In this document: in pieces, positions 9,091 to 16,957 of the stretch | Numbering within the stretch: the stretch's first letter is position 1 | Layout of the letters: each line of letters starts with the position of its first letter | Source: Alphaproteobacteria bacterium | Lineage (GTDB): Bacteria; Pseudomonadota; Alphaproteobacteria; Caulobacterales; Caulobacteraceae | NCBI GenBank assembly: GCA_025359785.1 | Contig: JANYET010000034.1 | Span: forward strand, 1 to 64,000 | Direction: 5' to 3' | DNA: 64,000 nt | The notes under the pieces: generated by a model | What the model was told of the DNA's origin: nothing | Database searches by the model: none | The model's input: only the letters and a program-made list of their open reading frames with translations | Position numbers and translations under genes: made by a program

Positions 9091-9133
9091 TTTTACCCGG
9101 ATAAAACATGCTGTCAATATCGCCCGGGTAAAA
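9091..9133 (-). promoter_or_regulatory. Promoter with paired operator-like repeats upstream of the phosphotransferase gene
   Basis: A perfect 10-bp inverted repeat, TTTTACCCGG at 9091-9100 and CCGGGTAAAA at 9124-9133. Read on the minus strand, TTGACAG is followed 13 nt later by GGTAAAAG, fitting the Caulobacter housekeeping pattern (TTGACGS, 10-14 nt, GCTANAWC). The proximal element TTTTATCCGGGTAAAA is itself nearly palindromic and covers the -10, as a repressor site would. The regulator is not known. Confidence 0.45.
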
Positions 9134-9135
9134 TG

Positions 9136-10020
9136 CTAGCTGGCGATAGGCAGGACGTCGGTCTCGACGCCAGCCGCCTCCAGCCTCGCCTGTTCGCTGC
9201 GCCAGGCCGGGCCGGTGATGAGCCGCGCGACCCGCAGGCCCTGGGCGGCCAGTTCCGCCAGGCGCTCGGGCGTCTGCGGGCCGGTACGCTCGGCGTCGCG
9301 CCGCGCCAGCGCCAGGATATCGGCGTGCGCGGCCTCATCGCAGACCAGCACGTCGGCGGCGGCCAGCGCGCGGGCGGCGCGCAGCGTCAGCAGGTCGGCG
9401 GGACCACGCGCGTCGATGAACTGCACCCGACCGATGCCGGGCGCGTCTTCCTTCAGAGCCTCGCGCAGCAGGCGGACGGCGGCTTCCTGGTCGCCGCGCA
9501 TGGCGGCCTGGGCCGCGGGACCGGTGAGCGCGGCGCGCAGGAAGGCGCGGCGGCGGTGGGTTTCCGGCAACGCCAGGCGCACCTCGTCCTGCAGGCTGGC
9601 GAACAGCGCGGCGACCTTGCCCGCGCCTTCCGGCACCCGGGCCTCGATGTCGTGGCGCAGCATCGTCGCCAGCATCGGCGAGGCGCCGCCGGTGCCGATG
9701 GCCGCCACCACCTGGCCCCGGTCGATCACCGCCGGCGTGGTGAAGTCGCAGAGCGCAGGGCGGTCGACCACATTGACCGGCACGTGGGCGGCGCGGGCGG
9801 CGGCGGCGGCGGCCATGGCGAAGCTGTCGTCCTCGCTGGCGATGAAGGCCAGGACCGCACCCTCATAGGCCGAGGGCGTCAGCGCCTTGTCGCCGGTCAG
9901 GCGCCGCAGGGTGGCCGGTGAACCGTCGAACAGCCGCACCTTGGCCTCGGCCGCCTCGCCGGAGCCGGCGATCGCCACCACGGTGTCGGCCAGGGGAAAG
10001 AAGGCGGGAAAGGCGTCCAT
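9136..10020 (-). CDS. Siroheme synthase N-domain protein (precorrin-2 dehydrogenase/ferrochelatase) with truncated methyltransferase tail
   Basis: A 294-residue protein; start at ATG 10020 (MDAFPAFFPLADTVVAIAGSG). Residues 1-200 match the Met8/CysG-A module: NAD-binding AGSGEAAEAKVRLF, the catalytic Asp in NVVDRP, and IGTGGASPMLATMLR. This module oxidises precorrin-2 to sirohydrochlorin and inserts iron to give siroheme for sulfite/nitrite reductases. The last 90 or so residues (ADLLTLRAARALAAADVLV and on) resemble only the first third of uroporphyrinogen-III methyltransferase, with the glycine-rich SAM loop degraded to IDARGPA. The methyltransferase activity is therefore presumably supplied elsewhere. 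Divergent from proA with a 106-bp gap. Confidence 0.85.
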   Translation of the reverse strand: MDAFPAFFPLADTVVAIAGSGEAAEAKVRLFDGSPATLRRLTGDKALTPSAYEGAVLAFIASEDDSFAMAAAAAARAAHVPVNVVDRPALCDFTTPAVIDRGQVVAAIGTGGASPMLATMLRHDIEARVPEGAGKVAALFASLQDEVRLALPETHRRRAFLRAALTGPAAQAAMRGDQEAAVRLLREALKEDAPGIGRVQFIDARGPADLLTLRAARALAAADVLVCDEAAHADILALARRDAERTGPQTPERLAELAAQGLRVARLITGPAWRSEQARLEAAGVETDVLPIAS

Positions 10021-10126
10021 GGCCGCCTTGATACTCCGCGCCGCGGGGCAGGGCCACCGAACGACCGCTGGCCTCGCGCGCCACAAACCGGCTAGGTAAG
10101 GCTCAGTCTGAGCATATGGGGTGCGG

Positions 10127-11404
10127 ATGGACGATGCGGGCGCGAGCTTGCCGGAGCAGATGAGCGCCATGGGACGCGGGGCGCGCGAGGCCGCCGTGGC
10201 CCTGCGGCTTGCCGACGCGGCGACCCGCACCCAGGCTCTGGAGGCCATGGCCAAGGCCATCCGCGCCGCCGCGCCGGACATCCTGGCCGCCAACGCCCGC
10301 GACGTGGCCGCCGCAAAAGCCTCAGGCCTGGCCGACGCCATGGTCGACCGGCTGATGCTGGACGGGGCCCGCGTCGAGGCCATGGCCCAGGGCGTCGAGA
10401 CCATCGCCGCCATCGCCGACCCGCTGGGCGCGGAGATCGCGCGCTGGGACCGGCCCAACGGCCTGGACATCGCCAGGGTGCGGACGCCCATCGGGGTGAT
10501 CGGCATCATCTACGAGAGCCGGCCAAACGTCACCGCCGACGCCGCGGCGCTCAGCCTGCGGGCCGGCAATGCGGTGATCCTGCGCGGCGGCTCGGAGTGC
10601 CTGGCCTCGAACCTGGCGATCCATGCGGCGGTGACGCAGGGCCTGCGCCAGGCGGGCCTGCCGCAGACCGCGATCCAGATCGTGCGGACCACCGACCGGG
10701 CGGCGGTCGGCCTGATGCTGACCGGCCTCGACGGCGCGCTCGACCTGATCATTCCGCGCGGCGGCAAGAGCCTGGTGGCGCGCGTGCGGGCCGAGGCGCG
10801 CGGCGTCGCCGTCCTGGGGCACCTGGAGGGCCTGAACCACGTCTTCCTGCACGCCGCGGCCGACATCGAGAAGGCCAAGGCCATCGCGGTCAATTCCAAG
10901 ATGCGCCGCGTGTCGGTCTGTGGCGCGGCCGAGACGCTGCTGGTGGACTCCGCCGACGCTCAGCGACTGCTGCCGCCGGTCGCCCAGGCGCTGGCGGCGG
11001 CGGGCTGCGAACTGCGTGGCGATGCGCGCGCCCGCAGCCTTGTCGCCGGCATGGCGGAAGCCGTCGATGCGGACTGGACGACGGAATATCTGGCGCCGAT
11101 CATCAGCGTCGCGGTCGTGGATGGCGTCGAGGGCGCCGCGGACCACATCGCCAGATTCGGCTCGGCCCACACCGACGCCATCGTCACCGAGGACCCCGCC
11201 GCCGCCGACCGGTTCGCGGCCCTGGTCGACTCAGCCATCGTGCTGATCAACGCCTCGACCCAATATGCCGACGGCGGCGAGTTCGGCTTCGGCGCGGAAA
11301 TCGGCATCGCCACCGACCGCCTGCATGCGCGCGGGCCCGTGGGCGCGGAGCAACTGACAACCTACAAATATGTGGTCCGCGGGACCGGCCAGACGCGTCC
11401 CTGA
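10127..11404 (+). CDS. proA: Gamma-glutamyl phosphate reductase
   Basis: Second enzyme of proline biosynthesis, reducing gamma-glutamyl phosphate to glutamate semialdehyde with NADPH. About 425 residues, full family length. Diagnostic segments: [15 protein letters not shown], the nucleotide loop [17 protein letters not shown], the catalytic Cys in [12 protein letters not shown], and the C-terminal [23 protein letters not shown] broken here as [12 protein letters not shown] and [10 protein letters not shown]. An alternative GTG start lies two codons upstream at 10121. The usual partner proB is not in the window. proA, nadD and rsfS follow one another on the plus strand, a grouping common in alphaproteobacteria. 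Confidence 0.95.
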   Translation: MDDAGASLPEQMSAMGRGAREAAVALRLADAATRTQALEAMAKAIRAAAPDILAANARDVAAAKASGLADAMVDRLMLDGARVEAMAQGVETIAAIADPLGAEIARWDRPNGLDIARVRTPIGVIGIIYESRPNVTADAAALSLRAGNAVILRGGSECLASNLAIHAAVTQGLRQAGLPQTAIQIVRTTDRAAVGLMLTGLDGALDLIIPRGGKSLVARVRAEARGVAVLGHLEGLNHVFLHAAADIEKAKAIAVNSKMRRVSVCGAAETLLVDSADAQRLLPPVAQALAAAGCELRGDARARSLVAGMAEAVDADWTTEYLAPIISVAVVDGVEGAADHIARFGSAHTDAIVTEDPAAADRFAALVDSAIVLINASTQYADGGEFGFGAEIGIATDRLHARGPVGAEQLTTYKYVVRGTGQTRP

Positions 11405-11453
11405 CGGGGGACGCCCCGGCGCGCTCAGGCCCGGATTCCATCTGGCGCCCGGG

Positions 11454-12029
11454 ATGCGTGTCGGCCTCTATGGCGGCTCGTTCAATCCGGCGCACGAAGG
11501 TCACGCCCACGTCGCCGAGACCGCCAAGCGCCGCCTGCGCCTGGACCGGGTGATCTGGCTGGTCTCGCCGCAGAACCCGCTGAAGGGGCGGCACGAGACC
11601 GCCAACCTCGCAGACCGGATGGCCGGCGCGCGGGTGCTGGCCAAGGGGCCGGGGATGATCGTCTCCGACATCGAGACCAAACTCGGCAGCGCCTACACCA
11701 TCGACACGGTTCGCGCGCTGAAGGCCCGCTACCGCGGCGTGACGTTCGTGTGGATCATGGGCGCCGACAGCCTGGCGAGCTTCCACCGCTGGCGCGGCTG
11801 GACCCAGATCATGCGCGAGGTCCCGGTGGCCATTGTCTCGCGGCCGTGGATTTCCCTGAAGAGCCGCTTCTCGCCCGCGGCCCAGCGGTTCGCCCACCAT
11901 CGGCTGCCATCCACCGCCGCGCTCCGGCTTCCGGACGCCAAGCCACCGGCCTGGATTTTCCTGTTCGGGCGCTTCAATTTCCAGAGCTCGACAGCGCTTC
12001 GCGAACGCTTGAAGCGCCTGAAATCCTGA
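11454..12029 (+). CDS. nadD: Nicotinate-nucleotide adenylyltransferase
   Basis: Transfers AMP from ATP to nicotinate mononucleotide in NAD biosynthesis. 191 residues from ATG 11454, which begins MRVGLYGGSFNPAHEGH, the canonical N-terminal beta strand and GSFNPxHxGH motif; longer in-frame extensions add nothing family-like. Other marks: WIMGADSLASFHRW, and the C-terminal FQSSTALRERLK in place of the usual ISSTxIR. It starts 50 bp after proA and is followed by rsfS. Confidence 0.93.
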   Translation: MRVGLYGGSFNPAHEGHAHVAETAKRRLRLDRVIWLVSPQNPLKGRHETANLADRMAGARVLAKGPGMIVSDIETKLGSAYTIDTVRALKARYRGVTFVWIMGADSLASFHRWRGWTQIMREVPVAIVSRPWISLKSRFSPAAQRFAHHRLPSTAALRLPDAKPPAWIFLFGRFNFQSSTALRERLKRLKS

Positions 12030-12093
12030 CAGCGGCTGACCGGAGCCAGCATCTGTGCTACGGAGAGCCTTGCGAGGATAAAGGAGCACCCCG

Positions 12094-12525
12094 CTGAACC
12101 GTGAAGCTGCGCCCCGTGCGCAGGGAGGCAAGACGCCTTCCGAAGACCCATCCAAAGCCATTCAGGACCGCATCAGCGCCCTGGAAGACATGATCCTGGC
12201 CCGTCTCGACGACGACAAGGCCCAGGACGTCGTGTTCATCGACCTCAAGGGCAAATCCGCGATCGCAGACGGCCTGGTGGTCGCCTCCGGGCGGTCGCAC
12301 CGTCATGTCGGCGCCATGGCCGACCATCTGCTGCGCGCCCTCAAGGACGAGGGCTATGGCAAGGTGCGTGTCGAGGGCCTGCCCGCCTGCGACTGGGTGC
12401 TGATCGACACCGGCGACGTGATCATCCACCTGTTCCGGCCCGAGGTCCGCACCTTCTACAACATCGAAAAGATCTGGGCGGTCGACAGCGCGCACCGGAC
12501 CCAGGCGGCCGGTCAGGTCGTCTAG
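12094..12525 (+). CDS. rsfS: Ribosomal silencing factor RsfS (Iojap family), probable CTG start
   Basis: RsfS binds ribosomal protein uL14 and blocks subunit joining when cells slow growth. The core DDKAQDVVFIDLKGKSAIAD, SGRSHRHVGAMADHL and DWVLIDTGDVIIHLF matches the family. The only ATG (12190) would cut the conserved first helix (ISALEDMILARL) in half. The frame is open back to an in-frame TAA at 12079-12081, and the sole plausible initiator in that stretch is CTG at 12094, placed 7 nt after a perfect AAGGAG at 12081-12086. This gives 143 residues; the shorter 111-residue form from 12190 is the conservative alternative. Confidence 0.85.
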   Translation: MNREAAPRAQGGKTPSEDPSKAIQDRISALEDMILARLDDDKAQDVVFIDLKGKSAIADGLVVASGRSHRHVGAMADHLLRALKDEGYGKVRVEGLPACDWVLIDTGDVIIHLFRPEVRTFYNIEKIWAVDSAHRTQAAGQVV

Positions 12526-12658
12526 GGCCCTTCCTCTCCCGCGTCGCGGGACGGGAGAGCCAGTCCGGCGATGGGCGCGTTGAGCCTCGGATGATCCGTT
12601 CGGCGACGAGCCTTGCGGGGCGGATGCAACCTTATCCGTTTGAATCCGTTAGGGTTGC

Positions 12659-12868
12659 ATGCCCAGGATCATCATCAGCTGCCCGACCACTGGCGCGGAC
12701 GTCCCCACCGGACATCGCACCCAGGATTTTGAGCTCGCCGCGGTCATCGAACCGAGATCCTTCCGCTGTCCGGTCTGCCACGAGGTGCACAGCTGGCGCG
12801 GCGACGACGCCAGGATCGAGCATGGTCTGACGCCGGCCGCCGCGACGGGCGCCGCGCCGCCGCACTAG
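12659..12868 (+). CDS. Small zinc-ribbon-like protein
   Basis: A 69-residue protein with Cys at SCPTTGADVPTG and a CPVCHEVHSW pair, giving three cysteines plus nearby histidines, an arrangement seen in small conserved alphaproteobacterial proteins of unknown function (CPxTG...CPxCxxxHxW). A metal-binding knuckle is likely but its role is unknown. The start follows immediately after GGTTGC with no strong ribosome site. It stands alone between rsfS and a secreted protein gene. Confidence 0.65.
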   Translation: MPRIIISCPTTGADVPTGHRTQDFELAAVIEPRSFRCPVCHEVHSWRGDDARIEHGLTPAAATGAAPPH

Positions 12869-12930
12869 GCAAGACCGCCGGATCGCGCGCCGCCGGGGGG
12901 CGTTTCGGCGTCTGGCGCGTTACACCTGTC

Positions 12931-13317
12931 ATGAAGATCGCGAACCTTATCGCCTGCGCCGCCACGGTGATGCTCTGCGCGGCGCCCGCCTGGGCCGCCG
13001 CGCCCTCCGCCAAGATCGCCGCGACGTTCGGCAACACGGTGATGTCGATCTATCCGGACGGACGGTCGCAGAAGATCTGGCTGAAGCCGGACGGCAGCTG
13101 GACGGGCCAGAGCCGGCGCGGACACCCGCTGGCCGGCATCTGGACCGCCAAGGGCGATCAGGTCTGCCTGAAGCAGTCGAGACCCGCCCTGCCCTTTGGT
13201 CATTTCTGTCAGGTGTTCCCCAACGATCCCGCCACGGGCGTAGATTCCAAGGACCTGACCGGCGCGAAAATCCACCTGAAGCTGGTCAGGGGCCACGTCA
13301 CCAAGGCCGAGAGCTGA
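12931..13317 (+). CDS. Small exported protein of unknown function
   Basis: 128 residues with a standard signal peptide (residues 1-22, cut after PAWA). The mature part is beta-rich, with the pattern IYPDGRSQKIWLKPDGSWTGQ, two cysteines (QVCLKQ and GHFCQV) that could form a disulfide, and a short Lys-rich end. The layout resembles small periplasmic beta-sandwich proteins that score a substrate-independent GxWTxxGxxVCL pattern. No enzymatic residues are recognised and the neighbours do not suggest a role. Confidence 0.7.
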   Translation: MKIANLIACAATVMLCAAPAWAAAPSAKIAATFGNTVMSIYPDGRSQKIWLKPDGSWTGQSRRGHPLAGIWTAKGDQVCLKQSRPALPFGHFCQVFPNDPATGVDSKDLTGAKIHLKLVRGHVTKAES

Positions 13318-13341
13318 CGCTGCCCGGCCATCGCCTAAGCC

Positions 13342-14523
13342 TCAGTCGCCGGCCTGGGCCGCGGCGGCGTTCGCCGCCTGTTGCTGCGGCGGCAGAGCGG
13401 TCGCGCGGCTGTTGCGCCAATAGTTTTCCACGGCGCGCGCGACGCCCTGCATCAGGCGGTGGCGGGCCTGCGGGCCCTGGCTGGTCTGGCGGATCATCAC
13501 CGCGATGGCGAAGGTCCGGCCGTCCGGGGCGGTCAGCAGACCGACGTCGTTGATGCCGACCGAGGCGCCGCGCCAATCCGGGCCGGTGCCGGTCTTGTGG
13601 GCCAGGCTCCAGCCCGGCTGCACGGCCGCGCGCATCCGCAGCGCGCCGGTGCGCGCCTCGGTCATCAGGTCCAGCATGAAGTCGGTGGAGGCGCGGCTGA
13701 GCAGCTCGCCGCGCTTCAGCGCCGAAAGCGCCGAGACGATGCCAACCGGCGTCGCCCCGTCCGGCGGATTGGTCAGGTAGGTGGTCAGCGCCTGGTCGCG
13801 GATGTCGTCCGGCAGCGCGGCGCGGGCCTGTTTGAAAATCCAGGTCTGGCCATACTCCGGCTTCCACGCCAGGCCGGCCGTCTTGGTCTGCACCTCACGC
13901 TCGGTGCCGCCGAGGGCCAGGCCGCGCAGGCCTTTGTCGGCGATAGTCTGGGTGACCACGCCCGGGCCGCCGAGCTGCTGGATCAGCTTGTCGTTGGCGG
14001 CGTTGTCGCTCTCGATCAGCGCGTGGCGCATCAGATCGGCGATGGTGATGGTCAGCGGCCGGTTGCTGCGGATACGCGAGGCCAGCGGCTGATAGAACAC
14101 CGAGCGATCCTCCGGCGTCATGGTCACCGTCCGGTCGAGCGAAAGCCGCCCGGCGTCCACCGCCTGCATCACCGCCAGCGCCACCCAGAGCTTGGAGACG
14201 CTCTGCTGGGGGAAGGTCTCTGTCCCGTCCGCCGACGCCGTCCAGCCCTTGGCGACCTCGCTGACCGCGATGCCCACCGGCTCGCGGTAGGCCGTGGCGA
14301 TCCGCTGGACCTCGACCTGGAACTCGGCCGGCGCGGGCGGAGCCGGCGTCTGGATCGGGGGTCCGGCGGGCCCCTTGGTATAGGCAATCTTCTGGGGTCC
14401 CAGGTTGGCGGCGCTGTACCAGCCGCCGCCGAAGCCGGCGGCGATCAGCATGACCGCCAGCGCTGTAGCGACCCGGGGCCGCGCGCGCACCGTGCGCCAG
14501 AACGTCTGAGCCAACCCTGTCAT
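13342..14523 (-). CDS. Class A beta-lactamase-like serine hydrolase
   Basis: 393 residues with a single N-terminal transmembrane segment (about 19-38), so periplasmic and possibly membrane-anchored. Active-site motifs of the penicillin-binding/class A fold are in order: SVSK (Ser108 to Lys111) for SxxK, SDN at 172-174, and HKTGTG for KTG. The omega-loop region (GTEREVQ) has a Glu that could serve as the class A general base, but the surrounding ExxxN pattern is not classical. It may hydrolyse beta-lactams or act on cell wall peptides; the sequence alone cannot say which. Separated by 27 bp from the CDF gene on the same strand. Confidence 0.83.
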   Translation of the reverse strand: MTGLAQTFWRTVRARPRVATALAVMLIAAGFGGGWYSAANLGPQKIAYTKGPAGPPIQTPAPPAPAEFQVEVQRIATAYREPVGIAVSEVAKGWTASADGTETFPQQSVSKLWVALAVMQAVDAGRLSLDRTVTMTPEDRSVFYQPLASRIRSNRPLTITIADLMRHALIESDNAANDKLIQQLGGPGVVTQTIADKGLRGLALGGTEREVQTKTAGLAWKPEYGQTWIFKQARAALPDDIRDQALTTYLTNPPDGATPVGIVSALSALKRGELLSRASTDFMLDLMTEARTGALRMRAAVQPGWSLAHKTGTGPDWRGASVGINDVGLLTAPDGRTFAIAVMIRQTSQGPQARHRLMQGVARAVENYWRNSRATALPPQQQAANAAAAQAGD

Positions 14524-14550
14524 GCGCGCCCCGTCATGCGATCCGCCAGA

Positions 14551-15483
14551 TCATGGAACTCTGACGGTTTCAGGGCCACGCACCTCAATGGTCAAGTGGC
14601 TGAGGCCCTGCAGGCCGCGCAAACGCGCGTGATAGGCCTCAGGCGCTTGCGGATGCTCGGCGCTGATCGCGGCGACAGCAGCGTGGTGGCCTGGACCGAG
14701 CCGCCATAGATGCAAGTCCACCACCCGCTCGCCCTCAGCCTCCAGCAGGCTGCGAATCTGGGCGGTAAGCTCGGCCGACGGGTTCATGTCGAGCAGGGTG
14801 GCGCCCGCCCGGCGCAGCAGGCTCACCGCGAACTGCGCCACCAGGGCCGCGCCGGCCAGACCGGCCACCGGATCGGCCCAGCGCCAGCCCAGCCGCTGGC
14901 CGGCCAGCAGTCCGCCGATCGCCAGGACCCCGAACAGGGCGTCGGCCGAGAGATGCAGGTGCGCCGCGGAGATGTTGAGGTCGTGGCGGCCGCGCGCCGT
15001 GGGCTTCAGCAGCCAGACGCAGAGCAGAGTGATGCCGAGGCCCGCGACCGCCAGGGGCAGGGACGAGGCGTAATCCACGGTCTCCGGGGCGAACAGCCGC
15101 TGCATGCTCTCCACGGCGATCAGGATGGCGGTGACGCCCAGCACCATGGCGTTGGCGAAGCCGGCCAGGTCGCCGATCTTGCCGGTCCCGAAGGCGAAGC
15201 GTGGACTCAGCGCCTGGCGCCGAGCCACCCCATAGGCCCCGGCCGCGACCAGCAGGGCGGCCACGTGGGCTGCCATATGGAGGCCAGACGCGGTGAGCGC
15301 CATGGAGCGGAACAGCAGCCCGCCGGCCACCTGGGCCACCAGCGTCACCGCGCAGATCCCCGCCACGATCCAGGTGCGCCGCTCGTTACGCCGATGATCG
15401 GCGCCCAGATAGGCGCGCTCCGCGCGGAAGGCGTCCTGGCCGCTCGGCGCGCCGGCAGGGGAACTGGGATCGGCGGCGGCCAT
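14551..15483 (-). CDS. Cation diffusion facilitator (DmeF-like metal exporter)
   Basis: 310-residue inner-membrane H+/divalent-metal antiporter with six predicted TM helices and a C-terminal cytosolic domain. Family marks: NERRTWIV before TM1, SMALTASGLHMAAH in TM2, FGTGKIGDLAGFANA in the TM2-3 loop, and HLHLSADALFGVLAI in TM5 with the HxxxD metal pair. In TM2 the usual LADGWHMATH has become LTASGLHMAAH, so the Asp often found before the His is a Ser. A Zur-like operator sits 3 bp upstream of the start codon, implying control by zinc and a leaderless or very short-leader transcript, or a later true start. Confidence 0.85.
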   Translation of the reverse strand: MAAADPSSPAGAPSGQDAFRAERAYLGADHRRNERRTWIVAGICAVTLVAQVAGGLLFRSMALTASGLHMAAHVAALLVAAGAYGVARRQALSPRFAFGTGKIGDLAGFANAMVLGVTAILIAVESMQRLFAPETVDYASSLPLAVAGLGITLLCVWLLKPTARGRHDLNISAAHLHLSADALFGVLAIGGLLAGQRLGWRWADPVAGLAGAALVAQFAVSLLRRAGATLLDMNPSAELTAQIRSLLEAEGERVVDLHLWRLGPGHHAAVAAISAEHPQAPEAYHARLRGLQGLSHLTIEVRGPETVRVP

Positions 15484-15485
15484 TT

Positions 15486-15502
15486 GTGTTACTCTATAAC
15501 AC
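15486..15502. promoter_or_regulatory. Zur-like operator
   Basis: GTGTTACTCTATAACAC, a perfect 6-bp inverted repeat around 5 bp. Its 15-bp core differs from the proteobacterial Zur core TGTTATANTATAACA at only two defined positions. It contains TATAAC (15495-15500), a good -10 for the plus-strand CobW gene, and TATAGA on the other strand as a -10 for the CDF gene, so bound Zur would block both promoters. CobW GTPases are established Zur targets. Confidence 0.68.
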
Positions 15503-15547
15503 TCGTTCCGGAGAAGGCCACTTTAGAAATCCGCGCCCTGCCCCTAC

Positions 15548-16648
15548 ATGGGAGGCATGAACGCGATAACCCCTGAAAAGACGGCGACCGGTAAGACCCC
15601 CGTCACCGTGCTGACCGGCTATCTCGGCGCCGGCAAGACCACGCTGCTCAACCGCATCCTCTCCGAGGACCACGGCAAGCGCTACGCCGTGATCGTCAAC
15701 GAGTTCGGCGAGGTCGGCATCGACAACGACCTGATCGTCGGCGCCGACGAAGAAGTCTTCGAGATGAACAATGGCTGCGTCTGTTGCACGGTGCGCGGCG
15801 ACCTGATCCGCGTGGTCTCCGGCCTGATGAAGCGCCAGTCCGCCAGCGGACGGGGCGGCTTCGACGCGATCATCGTGGAGACCACGGGCCTGGCCGATCC
15901 CGGCCCGGTCGCCCAGACCTTCTTCGTCGACGAAGACGTCCGCGCCAAGACACAGCTCGACAGCGTGACCACGGTCGTGGACGCCAAGCACCTGTTGCTG
16001 CGCCTGGCAGATTCCAGGGAAGCCGCCGAGCAGGTGGCCTTCGCCGACCAGATCATCCTCAACAAGACCGACCTGGTGACGCCGGCGGAGCTGGCGCAGG
16101 TCGAGCGCGCGATCCGCCGGCTGAACCCGCTGGCGCCGATCCACCGGGCGGAACGCTCAAATGTGCCGCTGGACCTGGTGCTGGGCCGCGGGTCGTTTGA
16201 CCTGGCGCGCATCGAGGCGATCGAGCCCGACTTCCTGAACCCGGCCCACGGCGAGGCGGGCCACATCCACGACGAGGACTGCGACCATGATCACGATCAT
16301 AGCGGCCATCATCACCACGACCACGATCACGGCGGCCATGATATCGAAGCGAGTGGTATCCGTGGCATCTCGCTCACGGCGCACAAGCCGCTGAACGCCA
16401 ACCGCGTCACCGCCTGGCTGAACGCGGTGCTGCAGGCCCAGGGGCCCGACATCCTGCGCGCCAAGGGCATCCTTGATGTGGCTGGGGAGGACCGGCGCCT
16501 GGTGTTCCAGGCCGTGCACATGATCCTGGAAGGCGACTTCCAGGGCCCGTGGAAAAGCGGCGCGGACCGCTATTCGCGGCTGGTGTTCATCGGCCGCAAC
16601 CTCGACGAAGCCAAGCTTCGCGAAGGCTTCGAGGACTGTATAGCTTAA
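15548..16648 (+). CDS. CobW/COG0523 GTPase, zinc metallochaperone type
   Basis: G3E-family GTPase of 366 residues thought to hand zinc to client enzymes when zinc is scarce. Walker A GYLGAGKTTLLN, the zinc-binding CxCC in NNGCVCCTVRGD, switch/Walker B VETTGLADP, and the guanine motif LNKTDL are all present. A His/Asp-rich loop at about residues 240-263 (alternating HD and HH) precedes the CobW C-terminal domain. A second ATG at 15557 (MNAITPEK) is equally possible. Placement beside a Zur-like operator supports zinc-starvation induction. Its TAA overlaps by 4 bp the stop of the opposite-strand small gene. Confidence 0.93.
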   Translation: MGGMNAITPEKTATGKTPVTVLTGYLGAGKTTLLNRILSEDHGKRYAVIVNEFGEVGIDNDLIVGADEEVFEMNNGCVCCTVRGDLIRVVSGLMKRQSASGRGGFDAIIVETTGLADPGPVAQTFFVDEDVRAKTQLDSVTTVVDAKHLLLRLADSREAAEQVAFADQIILNKTDLVTPAELAQVERAIRRLNPLAPIHRAERSNVPLDLVLGRGSFDLARIEAIEPDFLNPAHGEAGHIHDEDCDHDHDHSGHHHHDHDHGGHDIEASGIRGISLTAHKPLNANRVTAWLNAVLQAQGPDILRAKGILDVAGEDRRLVFQAVHMILEGDFQGPWKSGADRYSRLVFIGRNLDEAKLREGFEDCIA

Positions 16649-16854
16649 GCGGCGATAGGGTGCTGCTGGGCTTCGCGGCGAAGGCGCTGGGTGGCGACCA
16701 CCTCGGGCTTCAGCACGCCGTAACGTTCCGCGAGACGGCCGCCGCGCCATTCCAGCACCAGAATGTCGCCCTCGACCCGATAGCGGCCCCGGACCACCGC
16801 GGACCCCACCGGCACTTCCACTGAATTCCACATCGTCGCGCCTCGCGCTTTCAA
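16645..16854 (-). CDS. Small protein of unknown function
   Basis: Up to 69 residues; a shorter start at 16833 (MWNSVEVPVG) is more likely. The sequence is compact and beta-like (GSAVVRGRYRVEGDILVLEW), with a basic C-terminus. Similar short proteins with a GxYRVxGDxLxVxW pattern occur as conserved hypotheticals in Caulobacterales. It is convergent with the CobW gene, and the two stops share TTAA. No function is assigned. Confidence 0.55.
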   Translation of the reverse strand: MKARGATMWNSVEVPVGSAVVRGRYRVEGDILVLEWRGGRLAERYGVLKPEVVATQRLRREAQQHPIAA

Positions 16855-16957
16855 GGGGCCGTTCTGACCCCACCGAAGCGCCAGGATTACGCCAACGCTG
16901 TTACGCCACGATTAATGCTGAATCTTATTCTCTGTTAGGCCTGTTCCTTCACCACGT

